Shown one piece after another: positions 43,200 through 54,419 of a DNA stretch of 64,000 nucleotides. A program made the position numbers and the translations under genes. The stretch comes from Lutjanus erythropterus. Lineage: Eukaryota > Chordata > Actinopteri > Lutjaniformes > Lutjanidae. Where the stretch lies: assembly GCA_020091685.1 (NCBI GenBank), contig CM034594.1, forward strand, positions 40,427,258 to 40,491,257, in the 5' to 3' direction. Numbering within the stretch: the stretch's first letter is position 1; the number at the start of each line of letters is the position of its first letter. The notes under the pieces are model-generated. The model was not told where the DNA came from, did not search any database, and saw only the letters and a list, made by a program, of their open reading frames with translations.

Positions 43200-43680
43200 C
43201 CCTTAAAGATTCTTATATGCCCTGTTGTTCTTTTTTGGGTTCAGTTCCATCAACATCCACCTCCAGCAGCACAGCAGTTTCCCAACCTCCTGCACAGGAA
43301 GATCCAACAGATGATCAAAGATCAATTTCAACTGCAGATGACTGTAAGTTCAATAGTTTTTACTTCCATAGAGAACATATAACAACAACAATAATAATAA
43401 CTCCAACAAGAATTGGTGCAATTAGTCAATGCTAGTTAAAGATTATTGATAACAAATATGCCCTGTTGTTCTTTTTTGGGTTCAGTTCCATCAACATCCA
43501 CCTCCAGCCGCACAGCAGTTTCCCAACCTCCTGCGCAGGAAGATCCAACAGATGATCAAAGATCAATTTCAACTGCGGATACAGATGACTGTAAGTTCAA
43601 TAGTTTTTACTTCCATAGAGAACATATAACAACGACAATAATAACTCCAACAAGAATTGGTGTAATTAGCCAATGCTAGT
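43200..43680 (+). repeat. Tandem duplication of a hAT exon and its flanks
   Basis: 43215-43438 and 43456-43678 are near-identical, each with the acceptor GTTCAG, an exon encoding PSTSTSS(S/R)TAVSQPPAQE then DPTDDQRSISTA, the donor GTAAGTTC and the following intron. A third, degraded copy of the acceptor region precedes 43738. Confidence 0.9.
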
Positions 43681-43845
43681 TAAAGATTATTGATAACAAA
43701 TATGGCCTGTTGTTTTTTTTCTCTTTTTTGTTATTAGTTCCATCAAGACCCGAAGGTGAAGAGTTGATCTGCACAATGGCCAAGCATCCTAAGCCATACC
43801 AAACTGTGCCAACTGGTAACAAGGGGGCCCATACAGGTGAAAGAT

Positions 43846-45963
43846 ATGGCGTTCCCCCAGAATACAGACAAAACTCCACGTAGATTCAAAAAGGAATACT
43901 ACGATATGACCATGAAAAATGGTGACAAAATAAAGCGAAGATGGCTTATGTATGTCAGCACAGACTCAGTCTTCTGCTTTGCATGCAAGCTTTTTGGAAA
44001 ACTGGACAATTCATTTACCAAAGGGGGATTTAGGAATTGGAAAAACATAGCTGGTCATTTAAAGGAACATGAGCATTCAAAGGCACATCATACCAATATG
44101 ATGAGTTGGCAGGAACTCAACACGAGGCTCAAAACTAAAACAGCCATTGATCAGATGAACCAGGATTTGATGCATCTGGAGGTAGAGCACTGGAGAGGTG
44201 TAATACACAGAGTCATTGCCATCATATGCCATTTAGCTGTAAGAAATCAGGCTTTGAGAGGGCATACAGAGGCTCTATATGATCCACATAATGGCAATTT
44301 CCTAGCCCAGGTGGAATTGATGGCCCAGTTTGATCCCATCATGAATGAACACGTAAGAAGGATTCAAACCAAACAAACAAAAGTGCATTACCTCAGCAAC
44401 GACATTCAAAACAAAATCATTTCATTGGTGGGAGGCAAAATCAGTGAGGAGATAGCCAGACAGGTGAAAGAAGCAAAGTACTTCTCTGTCATAATGGATT
44501 GTACTCCAGACACAAGCCACACCGAGCAACTGTCTATCGTCTTGAGAGTGGTGAAATGTGAGCCATCAGTTGGTGCATCGATCTCTGAACATTTCATTGG
44601 ATTTGTTGATGTTCAAGACACCACTGGAAGAGGTCTATGTGAGACACTTTTGGAAAAGTTGGTTGAGCTCAACTTGAACATCAGAGACTGCCGTGGACAG
44701 TCTTACGACAATGGAAGCAACATGATGGGACATAAACAAGGGGTTCAAGCAAGATTACTGCAACTGAATGAGAAGGCATTGTGTGTCCCATGCAGCAGTC
44801 ACACTCTTAATCTGGTTGTAGCAGATGCCGCCAAATCTTCTGTAGGCTCCATCTCCTTCTTCGGTGTTCTTCAGAGAATGTACAATCTTTTCAGCTCCTC
44901 TGTGCAACGCTGGGCAGTTCTGCAGGAACATGTTAAGCACGCAACAGTAAAATCCTTGTCAGTGACCAGATGGGAAGCCAGGATTGACAGCGTGAAAGTT
45001 GTCCGTTACCACCTGCCAGAGCTCATACAAGCACTGTCTGGCCTCCAAACCCTCTCAGTGCAGAAGAAGGACTCTGAGACATTGTCCACAGCAACCAGCA
45101 TAAAGGCTGAACTGATGACATGGAGATTTGTACTGTGCACTGTAATCTGGTATATTTTGTATCAGATCAACCGGGTCAGCAAGATTCTGCAGAGCCCCAG
45201 TGTTTCTCTTGAAACACTTGAAGCAGAAACAAGCGCAGTGAGAACCTATCTTGAGAATGCAAGGGAAAATGGACTTGCTGCCGCTCAAACTGAAGCTACA
45301 AAGATAGCAGAGAGCCTAGAAATTGACAAGACATTTCCTGCAAAAAGACAGCGAAAAACAACGAAGCAGTTTCTGTATGAGAGCAGAGAAGAAACGCAGT
45401 CCACTCCAGATGAGGAGTTTAAGAGAGAGTTTTTCCTGCCTCTAGTGGACACAGCCCTCACCAGCTTGACTGAACGATTTTCTAGAATGGAAGATGTGTT
45501 TGGCCTTTATGGTTTCCTGTTCTCAAAAGAAAACATTAGACAGAGCGATCAGAGTGGCAAACTCACAGACAACTGCAAGAACCTCGAGAAAACACTACAT
45601 GATGTAGAGTCTGAGGACTTGGTTCTGGAGATAAGAGCTGCAATACATACCTTCCCTGATGCTGTAGCCTCCTGTCCAAGAATGATGCTGGATTACATCT
45701 ACAAGGAGCATCTTCTGGATCTCTATGGAAACCTCAGCATTGCTCTCCGTCTGCTTCTCACGCTACCAATCACTGTTGCTTCTGGTGAGAGAAGCTTCTC
45801 TGCATTAAAACTGATAAAAAACTACCTCAGGTCAACCATGTCCCAGGAGAGACTAACTGGACTTGCTCTCATTTCGATTGAGCACAATGTGCGAAGATCT
45901 TTGGATCTTGATGACTTGGTGACAGCGTTTGCACAAGCGAAAGCTCGCAAGCAGCATTTTTAG
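43846..45963 (+). CDS. hAT transposase (ZMYM1-like), main exon
   Basis: An open frame of about 705 codons from the first ATG at 43846. In-frame similarity extends upstream to about 43771 (LVTRGPIQVKD), so translation really begins in an upstream exon. Domains in order from 43846: a TTF/BED-type zinc finger (about residues 35-95, VFCFACKLF to HLKEHEHSKAHH), a DUF4371/RNase-H-like region (about 140-350, with VIMDCTPDTSHTEQL, YDNGSNMMG and CVPCSSHTLNLVVADAA), and a C-terminal hAT dimerisation region (about 625-680, LPITVASGERSFSALKLIKN to RLTGLALISIEH). Length fits this family, which is often annotated as zinc finger MYM-type protein 1-like in fish. It would cut and paste the element by binding its termini. 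One or two frame mismatches lie in the 5' exons (exon 1, and 43738-43771), so activity is doubtful despite the intact body. Confidence 0.85.
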   Translation: MAFPQNTDKTPRRFKKEYYDMTMKNGDKIKRRWLMYVSTDSVFCFACKLFGKLDNSFTKGGFRNWKNIAGHLKEHEHSKAHHTNMMSWQELNTRLKTKTAIDQMNQDLMHLEVEHWRGVIHRVIAIICHLAVRNQALRGHTEALYDPHNGNFLAQVELMAQFDPIMNEHVRRIQTKQTKVHYLSNDIQNKIISLVGGKISEEIARQVKEAKYFSVIMDCTPDTSHTEQLSIVLRVVKCEPSVGASISEHFIGFVDVQDTTGRGLCETLLEKLVELNLNIRDCRGQSYDNGSNMMGHKQGVQARLLQLNEKALCVPCSSHTLNLVVADAAKSSVGSISFFGVLQRMYNLFSSSVQRWAVLQEHVKHATVKSLSVTRWEARIDSVKVVRYHLPELIQALSGLQTLSVQKKDSETLSTATSIKAELMTWRFVLCTVIWYILYQINRVSKILQSPSVSLETLEAETSAVRTYLENARENGLAAAQTEATKIAESLEIDKTFPAKRQRKTTKQFLYESREETQSTPDEEFKREFFLPLVDTALTSLTERFSRMEDVFGLYGFLFSKENIRQSDQSGKLTDNCKNLEKTLHDVESEDLVLEIRAAIHTFPDAVASCPRMMLDYIYKEHLLDLYGNLSIALRLLLTLPITVASGERSFSALKLIKNYLRSTMSQERLTGLALISIEHNVRRSLDLDDLVTAFAQAKARKQHF

Positions 45964-46435
45964 AACAGCGGACCTGTGGGTACCCTGTTTTGCACAAGCC
46001 ATGTTGAGTTTGTTTTGTTCTGTTTTTGTGTTTGTTCTTGTTCTGTTTTTTGTTTTGTTATTTATTTATTTGTCATTATTTATTTATTATTCATGTCAAC
46101 TTATTTTACATTTTATTCGTGATAGCTTCAGTTTTGTATTTTTGTATTAAAAGTTCATATTTTATATCTTGTTGATGTCAGATTATTTACAACAACAATT
46201 ATTGATAAGCCAGGGCTTTCAAGGACTTCAGTTGGTCCCTGGACCTCACTTTGAGAACTGCTAATCTCTTCTATTAGATTAGGGGTTCTCAAAGTTTTTT
46301 TCAGTATACATATCAAATGTCCCAGAAATTGTGTGCAAAAAAACACATTTTTTCGGTGTGCACGTATGGGGTGGGGGCCCCATAAATTTCTTGCTTGGGG
46401 TCCCCAAGGACCCTTGCCCCGCCACTGCCTAAATC

Positions 46436-46939
46436 CCCAACATGCTGTTTACTTGCGCATGCACCCTCTCACACCACACACACAAAGTTAAGACGGTGTG
46501 CATGTGAATGTGAATGTGGCTCCAAGCTAAGGATCCACAGTAAAGTAAGACTAAAAACATGGTGTGAATGACATCTTTCAAGTCAACTTGGCATGTTGGA
46601 GCTTTAGGAGACTGGGATTATACCAGACACAGATTTTTAATTTTTTTTTTGGTTGTTTCTTTCTGTTTTGGAACCTGGACACCATTCACTTACATAGTTT
46701 AAGTAATTCTGCTGTTTTCCTGTAAAAACTCCAGCAGTGTTTTGTGGACTAAACAATTACACCCAACCTTTAATCGGCATTAGGGTGGGTAGATAATGAC
46801 GGAATATCATTTTTGGGTGAAGTATCCGTTTAAGAGACTTTTTACCTCACATAAACAAAACAGAATGAATATTGATTTATATTCTAATTTTTTTTAAAAA
46901 TCTATTTTTGGCAACTCTGTCCCACCAGCCCCACAGAAG
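46436..46939. other. Flanking intergenic sequence, no gene
   Basis: AT-rich non-coding sequence continuing the pre-insertion flank of the hAT element. No feature recognised. Confidence 0.4.
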
Positions 46940-48035
46940 CAGCCCTGATCTACATGAATACCAACATTCATTACTTTCAGTAGCTGAATGATTTGACACA
47001 TATTGTTGTAGGATTTTCTCGTCCTCACTAATGTATTTTGAACAAATTCTTTTTGCTTTGCTGTTGTTTTGTCTCCAGATTCACACCAGTTATGGAGGTT
47101 TTTTTTTTGTTCCGTTCCAGGTTTTCTGTGAGCACCATTCATTACTTACTTTACTCCAGGACTCCGTAGTCTCCAACTAACTAAACCAAATTTAAACCAC
47201 ATTAATGAAAGCTACTTAAATGTCTTTAACTAGTACAGATTAAGGTCCACACTTGGCTTAATCAAAGCCCTGTCTGTGAAAGCGGCCCGTAAAGTGTTGT
47301 TGTTTGAGCAGGCTAACATTTTGGGACATCTCAGGAAAATGTGCAGTGTTTCTGGGTGTTCTGTGTGTCAAGTGTGCCTGCTGTCCTGGTCCCATAACAT
47401 ACAAAAACATTCTGTATCTGCTGGATCCACTGGTTGTGCTCTATGAAGTAGCTTTACCCTGTATGTGTGTGTGAGAGGAGTGTTATATGTCACGTTTACA
47501 GCTGATAGGTGTGGCTGAATGATTTGACATAGCATGAATAGTGTGGTTTAAACTTTGTCAAACCTTCCCATTGACATACTGACACTGATTTGAGCCCACC
47601 ATTATGTGGATTAGCTCCACTGTAGTTGAGCCAAATAATTGAATGCTAGTGTCATCCTTTGTGTCTGTTCTGTGTAATAATAGACTTTTTCTTTTTCTTT
47701 TTTTTTTTCTTTTTCTTTTTCTTTTCTTTTTTTTTTACGGGAACCCCAGTGATTCCAATTTATTATCATCTTCTATCAGGCTAACTATCAGGATTACATC
47801 ATTGCTGCGGTCAACTTAAGATATTTGATTTGAATTTGAGAGAAAAACAAAAGATGTTCTGAGTCATTCATGGATCTAGTTAAATGTAGGCCCCCGCACC
47901 ACCTGAGACGGTTTGGAATTCCCCTAACATAATTTCACAAAATTTGCAAAGTTTCACAAAAAACGTTTTGCATAGTGCCCTCAAAAAACTGTAAAAAAAC
48001 ATGTAAAATGTCACACAGCAGCGTACAGAATGTTG
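46940..48035. repeat. Old tandem duplication, copy 1
   Basis: Shares ordered blocks with 48225-49325, including AACAAATTCT, CTGTGAGCACCATTCATTAC, GTTTAAACTTTGTCAAACCT, CCACCATTATGTGGATTAGC and CATGTAAAATGTCAC. Copies have diverged by many substitutions and indels, and pyrimidine-rich tracts (47690-47740) differ. No coding potential is seen. Confidence 0.85.
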
Positions 48036-48224
48036 TTTCCAAACATGAAAAGTAGCTAGTAGATATATTTAGTCGCTATATTGTGCTGATTTTACTTGAA
48101 AGTTGTTTTTCATCTGTGCTTTTGTTGAAATGTCTGACAAGTTATATTTTTTGGCAAGAAACATCTGTTGGGCCAAATTGAACCTTATGACAGGCCAGCA
48201 TGAACATGCGGGCTCTACTTTGGG

Positions 48225-49325
48225 CAGCCTTGATCTACACAACATCTACTACATCTACAACATGTGCTACGAAGGCCAGACAAGTTTAGTTTTTACTTTC
48301 AATAACTGGATGATTCCACACAATTTGTTTTAGTAGCATTTTTTCATCCTCACTAAAGTTTTTTGAACAAATTCTATTTGTTTCTGCTGTTGTTTTGTCC
48401 ATTCCAGGTTTCTGTGAGCACTATTCATTACTTACTTTACTTGAGGACAAACTAAACCAAATTTAAGCCACATTCATGAAAGCTACTTAACTAGAACAGA
48501 TGAAGGCCCACTCCTGGCTTAATCACAGCTCTGTCTGTGAACTAGCTTTATACTGTGTGTGTGAGTGTGCATGTGTGCGTCTGAAAAGTGTGACACATGA
48601 TGGAATTAGTAGCTTATAGGTGTGTCTGACAATGTGAAGGAGTTGAAATAGTATGAATAGTCTGGTTTAAACTTTGTCAAACCTTCCCTTTAACATTCTG
48701 ACACTGATCTGAGCCCCACCATTATGTGGATTAGCTCCACTGCAGTTGAGCCAAATAATTGAATGATAGTGTCATCCTTTGTGTCTGTTCCGTGTAACAA
48801 TAGAATTTATTTCATTTATTGTTTTTTTTTTTGGTTTTTTGTTTTTTTTTGGGGGGGGGGGCATTTTTATGTTTAGTATTTTTTATTCCTTAACAAATTT
48901 GTTTCTAACATTTAAAGTAAACATAGAAAGTGCAGAATCTGTCTCATTCAGGCACATGCTCCAGATGTTGTAATGCAGATTCTGTAAATCCTGTGAGTTT
49001 TCAAGAGTTTTTTGAAGTACAGAACCAGTGATTCCTATTTATTATCATTTTCTATCAGGTTAATTATCAGGTTTAAATTGCCGGGGTCAACTTGAGATAT
49101 TTGATTTGAATTTGGGAGAAAAAAATAAAGATGTTAAGAGTTTTATCATGAATCTAACCTACTGTCTTCCTCAACTTCATTACTGATGCATTTAAATATT
49201 AAATACATGCCCCCAAAGTTTCACAAAAACAACATTTTGCATAGGGCCCCCCAAAAGCTAGAAATGTCAGACCATTAAATCAAAATACATGTAAAATGTC
49301 ACAGGGCAGTGTACAGAATATGTCT
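48225..49325. repeat. Old tandem duplication, copy 2
   Basis: The partner of 46940-48035 at a spacing of about 1.3 kb. It contains a T-rich and poly-G stretch (48818-48862) where copy 1 has a T/C-rich tract. The origin of the unit is unknown. Confidence 0.85.
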
Positions 49326-52300
49326 TTTAGTCTGGTGTTTGGGTGCACTGTGTAGAAAAAGAATGCAGTCCACGCATGGACACGTCCTGAGCACCGATCA
49401 GCTTAGCTGAGAGCGCACTGGATGCACTGGCTGCTGTGCGCACTACTGCAGCAACATGTGTGTGTTTGCGAGAGAAAGAGGCATTTTTGAGATCGCATGT
49501 TCACAAGAACGAGACACATCTACATATGGATAGACAACTTGAAAACATAATGCTGCCGGCTGTTGCCAGCATAGAGGCATAAAAACACTTGACATACATT
49601 AAATATTTTGTTAAATTGTGTGCTTATCCCAAATACTTCAAACGATGTTCAAACACAGGGAAATGCATAATTTATTCAAGGTAATGGCGTGTTTCCTTAC
49701 TAGCTGTTGCCAGCTAGGATATGTCAGATACATGAAAGAGTGAGGAAGGAAGGCGACACACACATCTAACAGTAATGTGAATTAAACTTTAATATTTACT
49801 ACCTGTCATGTAAATAGACTTTCATCAGCAATGGTGGTAAACAATGAAGACGACAGCTCCCATGATGCCACACTACCTCACAATAGCATCTGACGTTTTT
49901 TGTCATTGTTTTAATATGAGAGACCCCCAGAGGCATAATTTACATATAATGTGTTTAAGTAGCAATATTCTAGAGTAGACATGCTGTTACAAGTAATTTA
50001 GTCCTGCATTCATTTTACTTGCAAAGGTATTAAAATCAAAATATACTTAAAATACAAAAAGTACTTACTTATTATGCAGAATGTCCTGTTTCAGAATAAA
50101 TATTATTGAATTATAATCACTGGTGCCTTATCTTCATATAGGTGGTAAAGATTGGACTTATTTTTACTACACATACTGCCAGGAAGCTTGTAAATTTCAC
50201 TAAAGTAAGAAGTCTGAAGTCAGTCATAATACATCATCATAATTTGCTGATTTTATTTTGTGTTAATCTGAATCTGCAACTAGAAACTCAAGGTATCAAA
50301 CAGATGTAATGGAGTTAAAAGTAAATGTTTTCCTCTGACTTGTAATGGAGTAGAAGTAGGATGTAGCAGAATATGAAAATACTGATACCTGAAAACCGGA
50401 CTTACTGTAAGTGAACCTGAGGACTGCATAACACAGCCTCCTTTGTTTTCCTCGTAATAAACCACAATGACGCATCTCCACTTAAGAGGGTAAAATGGAG
50501 GAGGACTTAAAGGGTTTAATGGATGATACATAACAGCTTAAGTATGTGTGCTTGATACACCATCAATCATAGCCTATTGTTGTGGTGAAGATAATAAAGA
50601 CCGGCACTGGCTTACATTAAATAACTGCGGGCAGGGCAATACTTGTGTCAACAACACAGCTCTGCCAACTGGCAATAAAACCGCATCTTCTTAACTTTCT
50701 CAAGACATGAAACGAAACCACTTTTATAACCAGGACTGTTTCTAGCTTTTGGGGACCCCTATTTTGTGAAATTATTTTGCGGGGATTCTAAACTCTGGGA
50801 ATCCAGGGTGCCACACAAAATGAGACAAAGCCAGCGCAGTTTCTAAATAAACCCAAATTATTAGTAGTTTTTCTCCATCATTTTTTTTTTTTTCAAAACA
50901 GTTGTAACTTTCTCTAAACTGTAAGTGCAATTTGTCACAACTGTTTCACGGGACATCAAAACTCTATTGCATGTGCCCAGACAGTTGTAACTCACCCAAA
51001 ACTTCCAAAATTTCATTCATGCTTCAAAACCAAGTTATTGTGTCAGTAAATTGGGCAGTGACACCAAAATCAAAAGTTGTTTTGTCATTGTATGAGCAGT
51101 ACTGCTCCAAATGTTAAGCTGTTTTTTCCACTGACAGTCGACCCTGGAAATGTTTCAAATCTCTGTTTTGTTCCAGTTATTTTGTTGACAGTGACGACTT
51201 AGTGTACTATACAAAAATGTAAGTTCTGTCTAGCACACTGAGATTTTGAGATTCAAAGGATATATAAGTTTCAGCTTATAGTCATACACTTTTGTGTAGT
51301 AAATGTATTTGTGTAGTAATGTGTTGCACACAGAGATGTTGTGGTAAGTACTAGAAATGTTCCTGGTGACTAATTTTCCTGTCAATTAAACACAAAATTT
51401 AATTCAGACTAGTTGACTAGTCTAACAGTAAGTAAACATTCAGAAAGCAGTTCAAACTGTGCCAGAATAAAATACTGACAAATAGTTTAACCAACTAGTA
51501 TTTCTGGTGCTGACTAGCGAGGGTGGCGACGTTTAATCATATAGTTGACTAATTGCGCACATCACTAGTACAGAGGTGGGTAGCTTTCCCCACTCATTGA
51601 TTGATAAAGTTGATCTGAAAATAGATGAATAAACTCTCAGCCTCATCTCAAAGAGGTGGTGAACTGAGTTTACTGGGGTCTACCTCCCCCCTCCCTTACT
51701 ACACCTCACAAACATTCTGAGAGGTCTCAGTACAGTTTTTTTCTCAGCCTGAGACACCATTTCAGATCTGCTTTAATGCGTCTCTGAGTAAATGCAGGGT
51801 CAGGATAGAAATGATCTTTGAGGTCATCAAGTCACACTTCAACTGCCTCCGTGGCCTCAGTGGGTGTGTCAAATGGTAAGTAGCAAACAGCATGTGTGCA
51901 CCTCATGTGCCACTGGTGGCACCAGAAGTTGTGGACTGATCAGTTTTTCATATAACTTCTTACATGGCAGTGTGCCCACAAAAAACTACAAATTAAAATA
52001 AATGAGCCACTCACTGAATATTTCATACGTTTTATATAGGATTTCTGCATTTGCTGGAAAACAAGAGAAAAAAAGTCACAAGTATACAATGTCAGTTGCC
52101 TCCAGTATGTCAATGTCCAATTTCAGTTTTTTGATTTCCAATTCTTTTGTTTTTTGGTTGTCCAGTTCCAGTTTTTTTTTTTTGTAGAGAGCACAGATGG
52201 TATCTGCTCCTACCTGTTCATTTTACTGTGTTCATGATTCACTTGGCATGGTGCTTTCTTTGCTAAACAAATATAAACCCCTTACTATTTACCTTTTGGC

Positions 52301-52440
52301 TTGCCTAGACGTGGAGGCTGAGTGGAGAGATGTAGATTGTCCTCCCCCTGTGAAATAAATCAGCAAGCTAAGCTAGGTTAATATTTTTAATTAAAAATAA
52401 ATTTAAAGTTTTTGTGTCAGGCACTTTGTTTATTTGTTGA
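49326..52440. other. Intergenic, no gene recognised
   Basis: AT-rich sequence with short, domain-free open frames. CTAGTTGACTAGTCT-like self-complementary stretches occur near 51405-51425. Confidence 0.4.
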
Positions 52441-52479
52441 ATACATAAATAACCCCTTGATAATGAAACCTTGATCTGT

Positions 52480-52950
52480 CCTCCAGCGCCACCATCAGGT
52501 CAAACTTTTAAATCAGAATTAATTTATCTTGAAAAGTTTTCATCCAAATCTTCTCAAATTTACTGACAACATTAATGACCACAAGACTATGAACCCTATT
52601 AATTTTAGTTTAGTTTAGTTTATTTTTGCACGATTAAAATACATATAAAAGGTAAAAAAAAAAGGAAAGAATAATGAAATACAGTGCAGGGAGAGGCAAA
52701 AAAGCCCAAAGGGCTTATTTGAAGCCTCCACCTAGTAAAATGTGCACAAAGTAATTAAGAACTCAAAATACAGAAAAGTACATAAAATAATACATTTTGG
52801 TGATGATATGACCTTTCCTGCAGCGCCACCATCAGGTCAAACTTTCAGTTTTAGAGTTAGTGTATCTTGAAAATCTTTCATCCAAATCTTTTCTAATTTG
52901 GGGTGCACATTCATGACTCTCACAGAATGAACCATATTGATTGATGTTGG
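52480..52950 (+). repeat. Two copies of an AGCGCCACCATCAGGTCAAA-type repeat
   Basis: 52480-52600 and 52812-52950 share CAGCGCCACCATCAGGTCAA, TATCTTGAAAA and TTTTCATCCAAATCTTCTC-like sequence in the same orientation. The motif is one I recognise from dispersed fish repeats. The sequence between the copies is AT-rich and includes TTTAGTTTAGTTTAGTTTA at 52606-52624. Confidence 0.65.
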
Positions 52951-53017
52951 TGACCCCCCTTTCCTCTCATAAACATATTTATTTACTTATTTTATCTCCT
53001 TTTTTCATAACATTTTT

Positions 53018-53079
53018 GTGGTTAGTCACTATAAAGTCTCACTCACCCCTCCTCTTTTGTTATCCTTTTTTTTTTTGTT

Positions 53080-53116
<37 letters not shown>

Positions 53117-53120
53117 GTGT
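53018..53120 (+). repeat. Poly-T tract
   Basis: Near-continuous T from about 53066 to 53115, broken by a few other bases. It shows as a false Phe-rich reading frame. Confidence 0.9.
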
Positions 53121-53247
53121 GTGTGAGGGGGTTTACATGTTTGAAAATTCACCCATTTGTGAAACAGAAAATCATAATGAGAACATCAGTCAGAGAGTCA
53201 GAACATGGAACAGTTCTTTATGCTCACAGTCAAGCTTCTAGTCTGCT

Positions 53248-53691
53248 CTACTTTACACAGGATGTGCAGAGAGTGTGTTCATGCTCCTTGCAGACATATT
53301 TCTTGCATAGTGAACAGGTCATGCTGGTCTTAGAATCATTTCTGGTGGGACAAACCTGACACCTGCCAATATTGTCCCCCCTCCCCCATGTCATGTATCA
53401 ACTCAAAAGTATCAACTCTGCACCTGCAGGTGTGGGGATGTTAGGTCACACATGGGTCACACACAGACACACAACTTTTACACAGATAAAACAGCTTGGG
53501 CTCAAATTGACCCCAGAGGAACACCAATGTGTGTAATATGTGTTCAGCACATTGAAAAAATATCATCATGATAATTTTATGCTTAATCAATTGTACCCAT
53601 CAAATTAGGAAAAGTCATGAAATATGAAGCAAAACAAAAAAAGATAAACATGAATGAATCAAATTGACCCCAAGGATAATAGGAGGGTTAA
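53248..53691 (-). mobile_element. piggyBac-like element, 3' coding end and one terminus
   Basis: The minus strand encodes DNIGRCQVCPTRNDSKTSMT then CSLCKKYVCKEHEHTLCTSC, the Cys-rich zinc-finger end of piggyBac transposases, with a stop at 53250-53248. About 280 bp further on lies a terminus that reads, in reverse complement, CCCTCCTATTATCCTTGGGG then TCAATTTGA and abuts TTAA (53688-53691), the piggyBac target. Nearly all of the transposase is deleted. The other end is not certain; CCCCTCCTCTTTTGTTATCC near 53047 may be it. Confidence 0.75.
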
Positions 53692-54336
53692 AGTGCTTCT
53701 GCATTGGCACACCAGTCAAAACATGAGGACCAGGGATGAGAGACATTCACCAGTTTATTGCTGTAATGTGACTGATTCAGTAATTCAGTGTTCAGAATTG
53801 TGTGTTCAGAATATTTCTCCACCTCTTTTCGTCTTTCTTTCTGAAATTAAGAAACTCTTAATCCTGTTAAAAGTCCTTCTCCCTATTCCTTCACCTCAGG
53901 TGCTCTTTTAATGGCTGAAATCCTTTGTGAATAACTTTCATCTTTACAAGGATCAACTCTTAACTTAAAGGGAAAGTTTGTCAGAATTCTAAGAATTTTC
54001 TTAGAATTTCATCACTAGGAGCAACTCTTTGTACTAGGAAGCTTTGTGAATATGACCCCTGGTTATATTTACTGTGAAGAGAACATGAATGTTTGATTAT
54101 CCATGTAAAGTCATCTATAGAAAATTTGCCAAGAAAATTACATCCATTTGATTCCTTGTTCATAACTGTTACATAGGAGGTCATTTGCCAATTTATCAGA
54201 CATCACAAACCTCTGATCTCATGTATATTTATGGAATAAATACATATGTCTGACAAATTCTGATAAGTGCATGGATGATTTTGGATGTGATTGGCATGCC
54301 CACTGCTTCATCCTAGCAGGAGCTTCTTTTTCTCCC

Positions 54337-54356
54337 TGTGTATGTGTATGTGTGTG

Positions 54357-54412
<56 letters not shown>
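54337..54412 (+). repeat. (GT)n microsatellite
   Basis: About 30 GT units with minor interruptions at the start. Confidence 0.95.
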
Positions 54413-54413
<1 letters not shown>

Positions 54414-54419
54414 TGTTTG

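Larger units (their letters stand above)
42105..46427 (+). mobile_element. hAT transposon, complete-looking, 4.3 kb
   Basis: Left end CAGGGGCGGGGC and right end (reverse complement) CAGTGGCGGGGC form terminal inverted repeats matching at 11 of 12 bases. The element is flanked by a perfect 8-bp target duplication, CCTAAATC (42097-42104 and 46428-46435). Inside are a CpG-rich leader, small 5' exons (42539-42615, 43004-43081, 43245-43343, 43486-43590) and a long last exon from 43738 with a transposase frame of about 700 codons. Exons 3 and 4 are a tandem duplication of about 240 bp. The perfect target duplication and long open frame suggest a fairly recent insertion. The flanking sequence reads through cleanly as CTCCTAAATCCCCAAC when the element is removed. 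Confidence 0.92.

Noticed and set aside
43175-43679. Two short frames each encoding MPCCSFLGSVPSTSTSS-like peptides as separate small genes
   Set aside because: Their shared intron-exon layout shows they are duplicated internal exons of the hAT transposase with read-through of the upstream intron.
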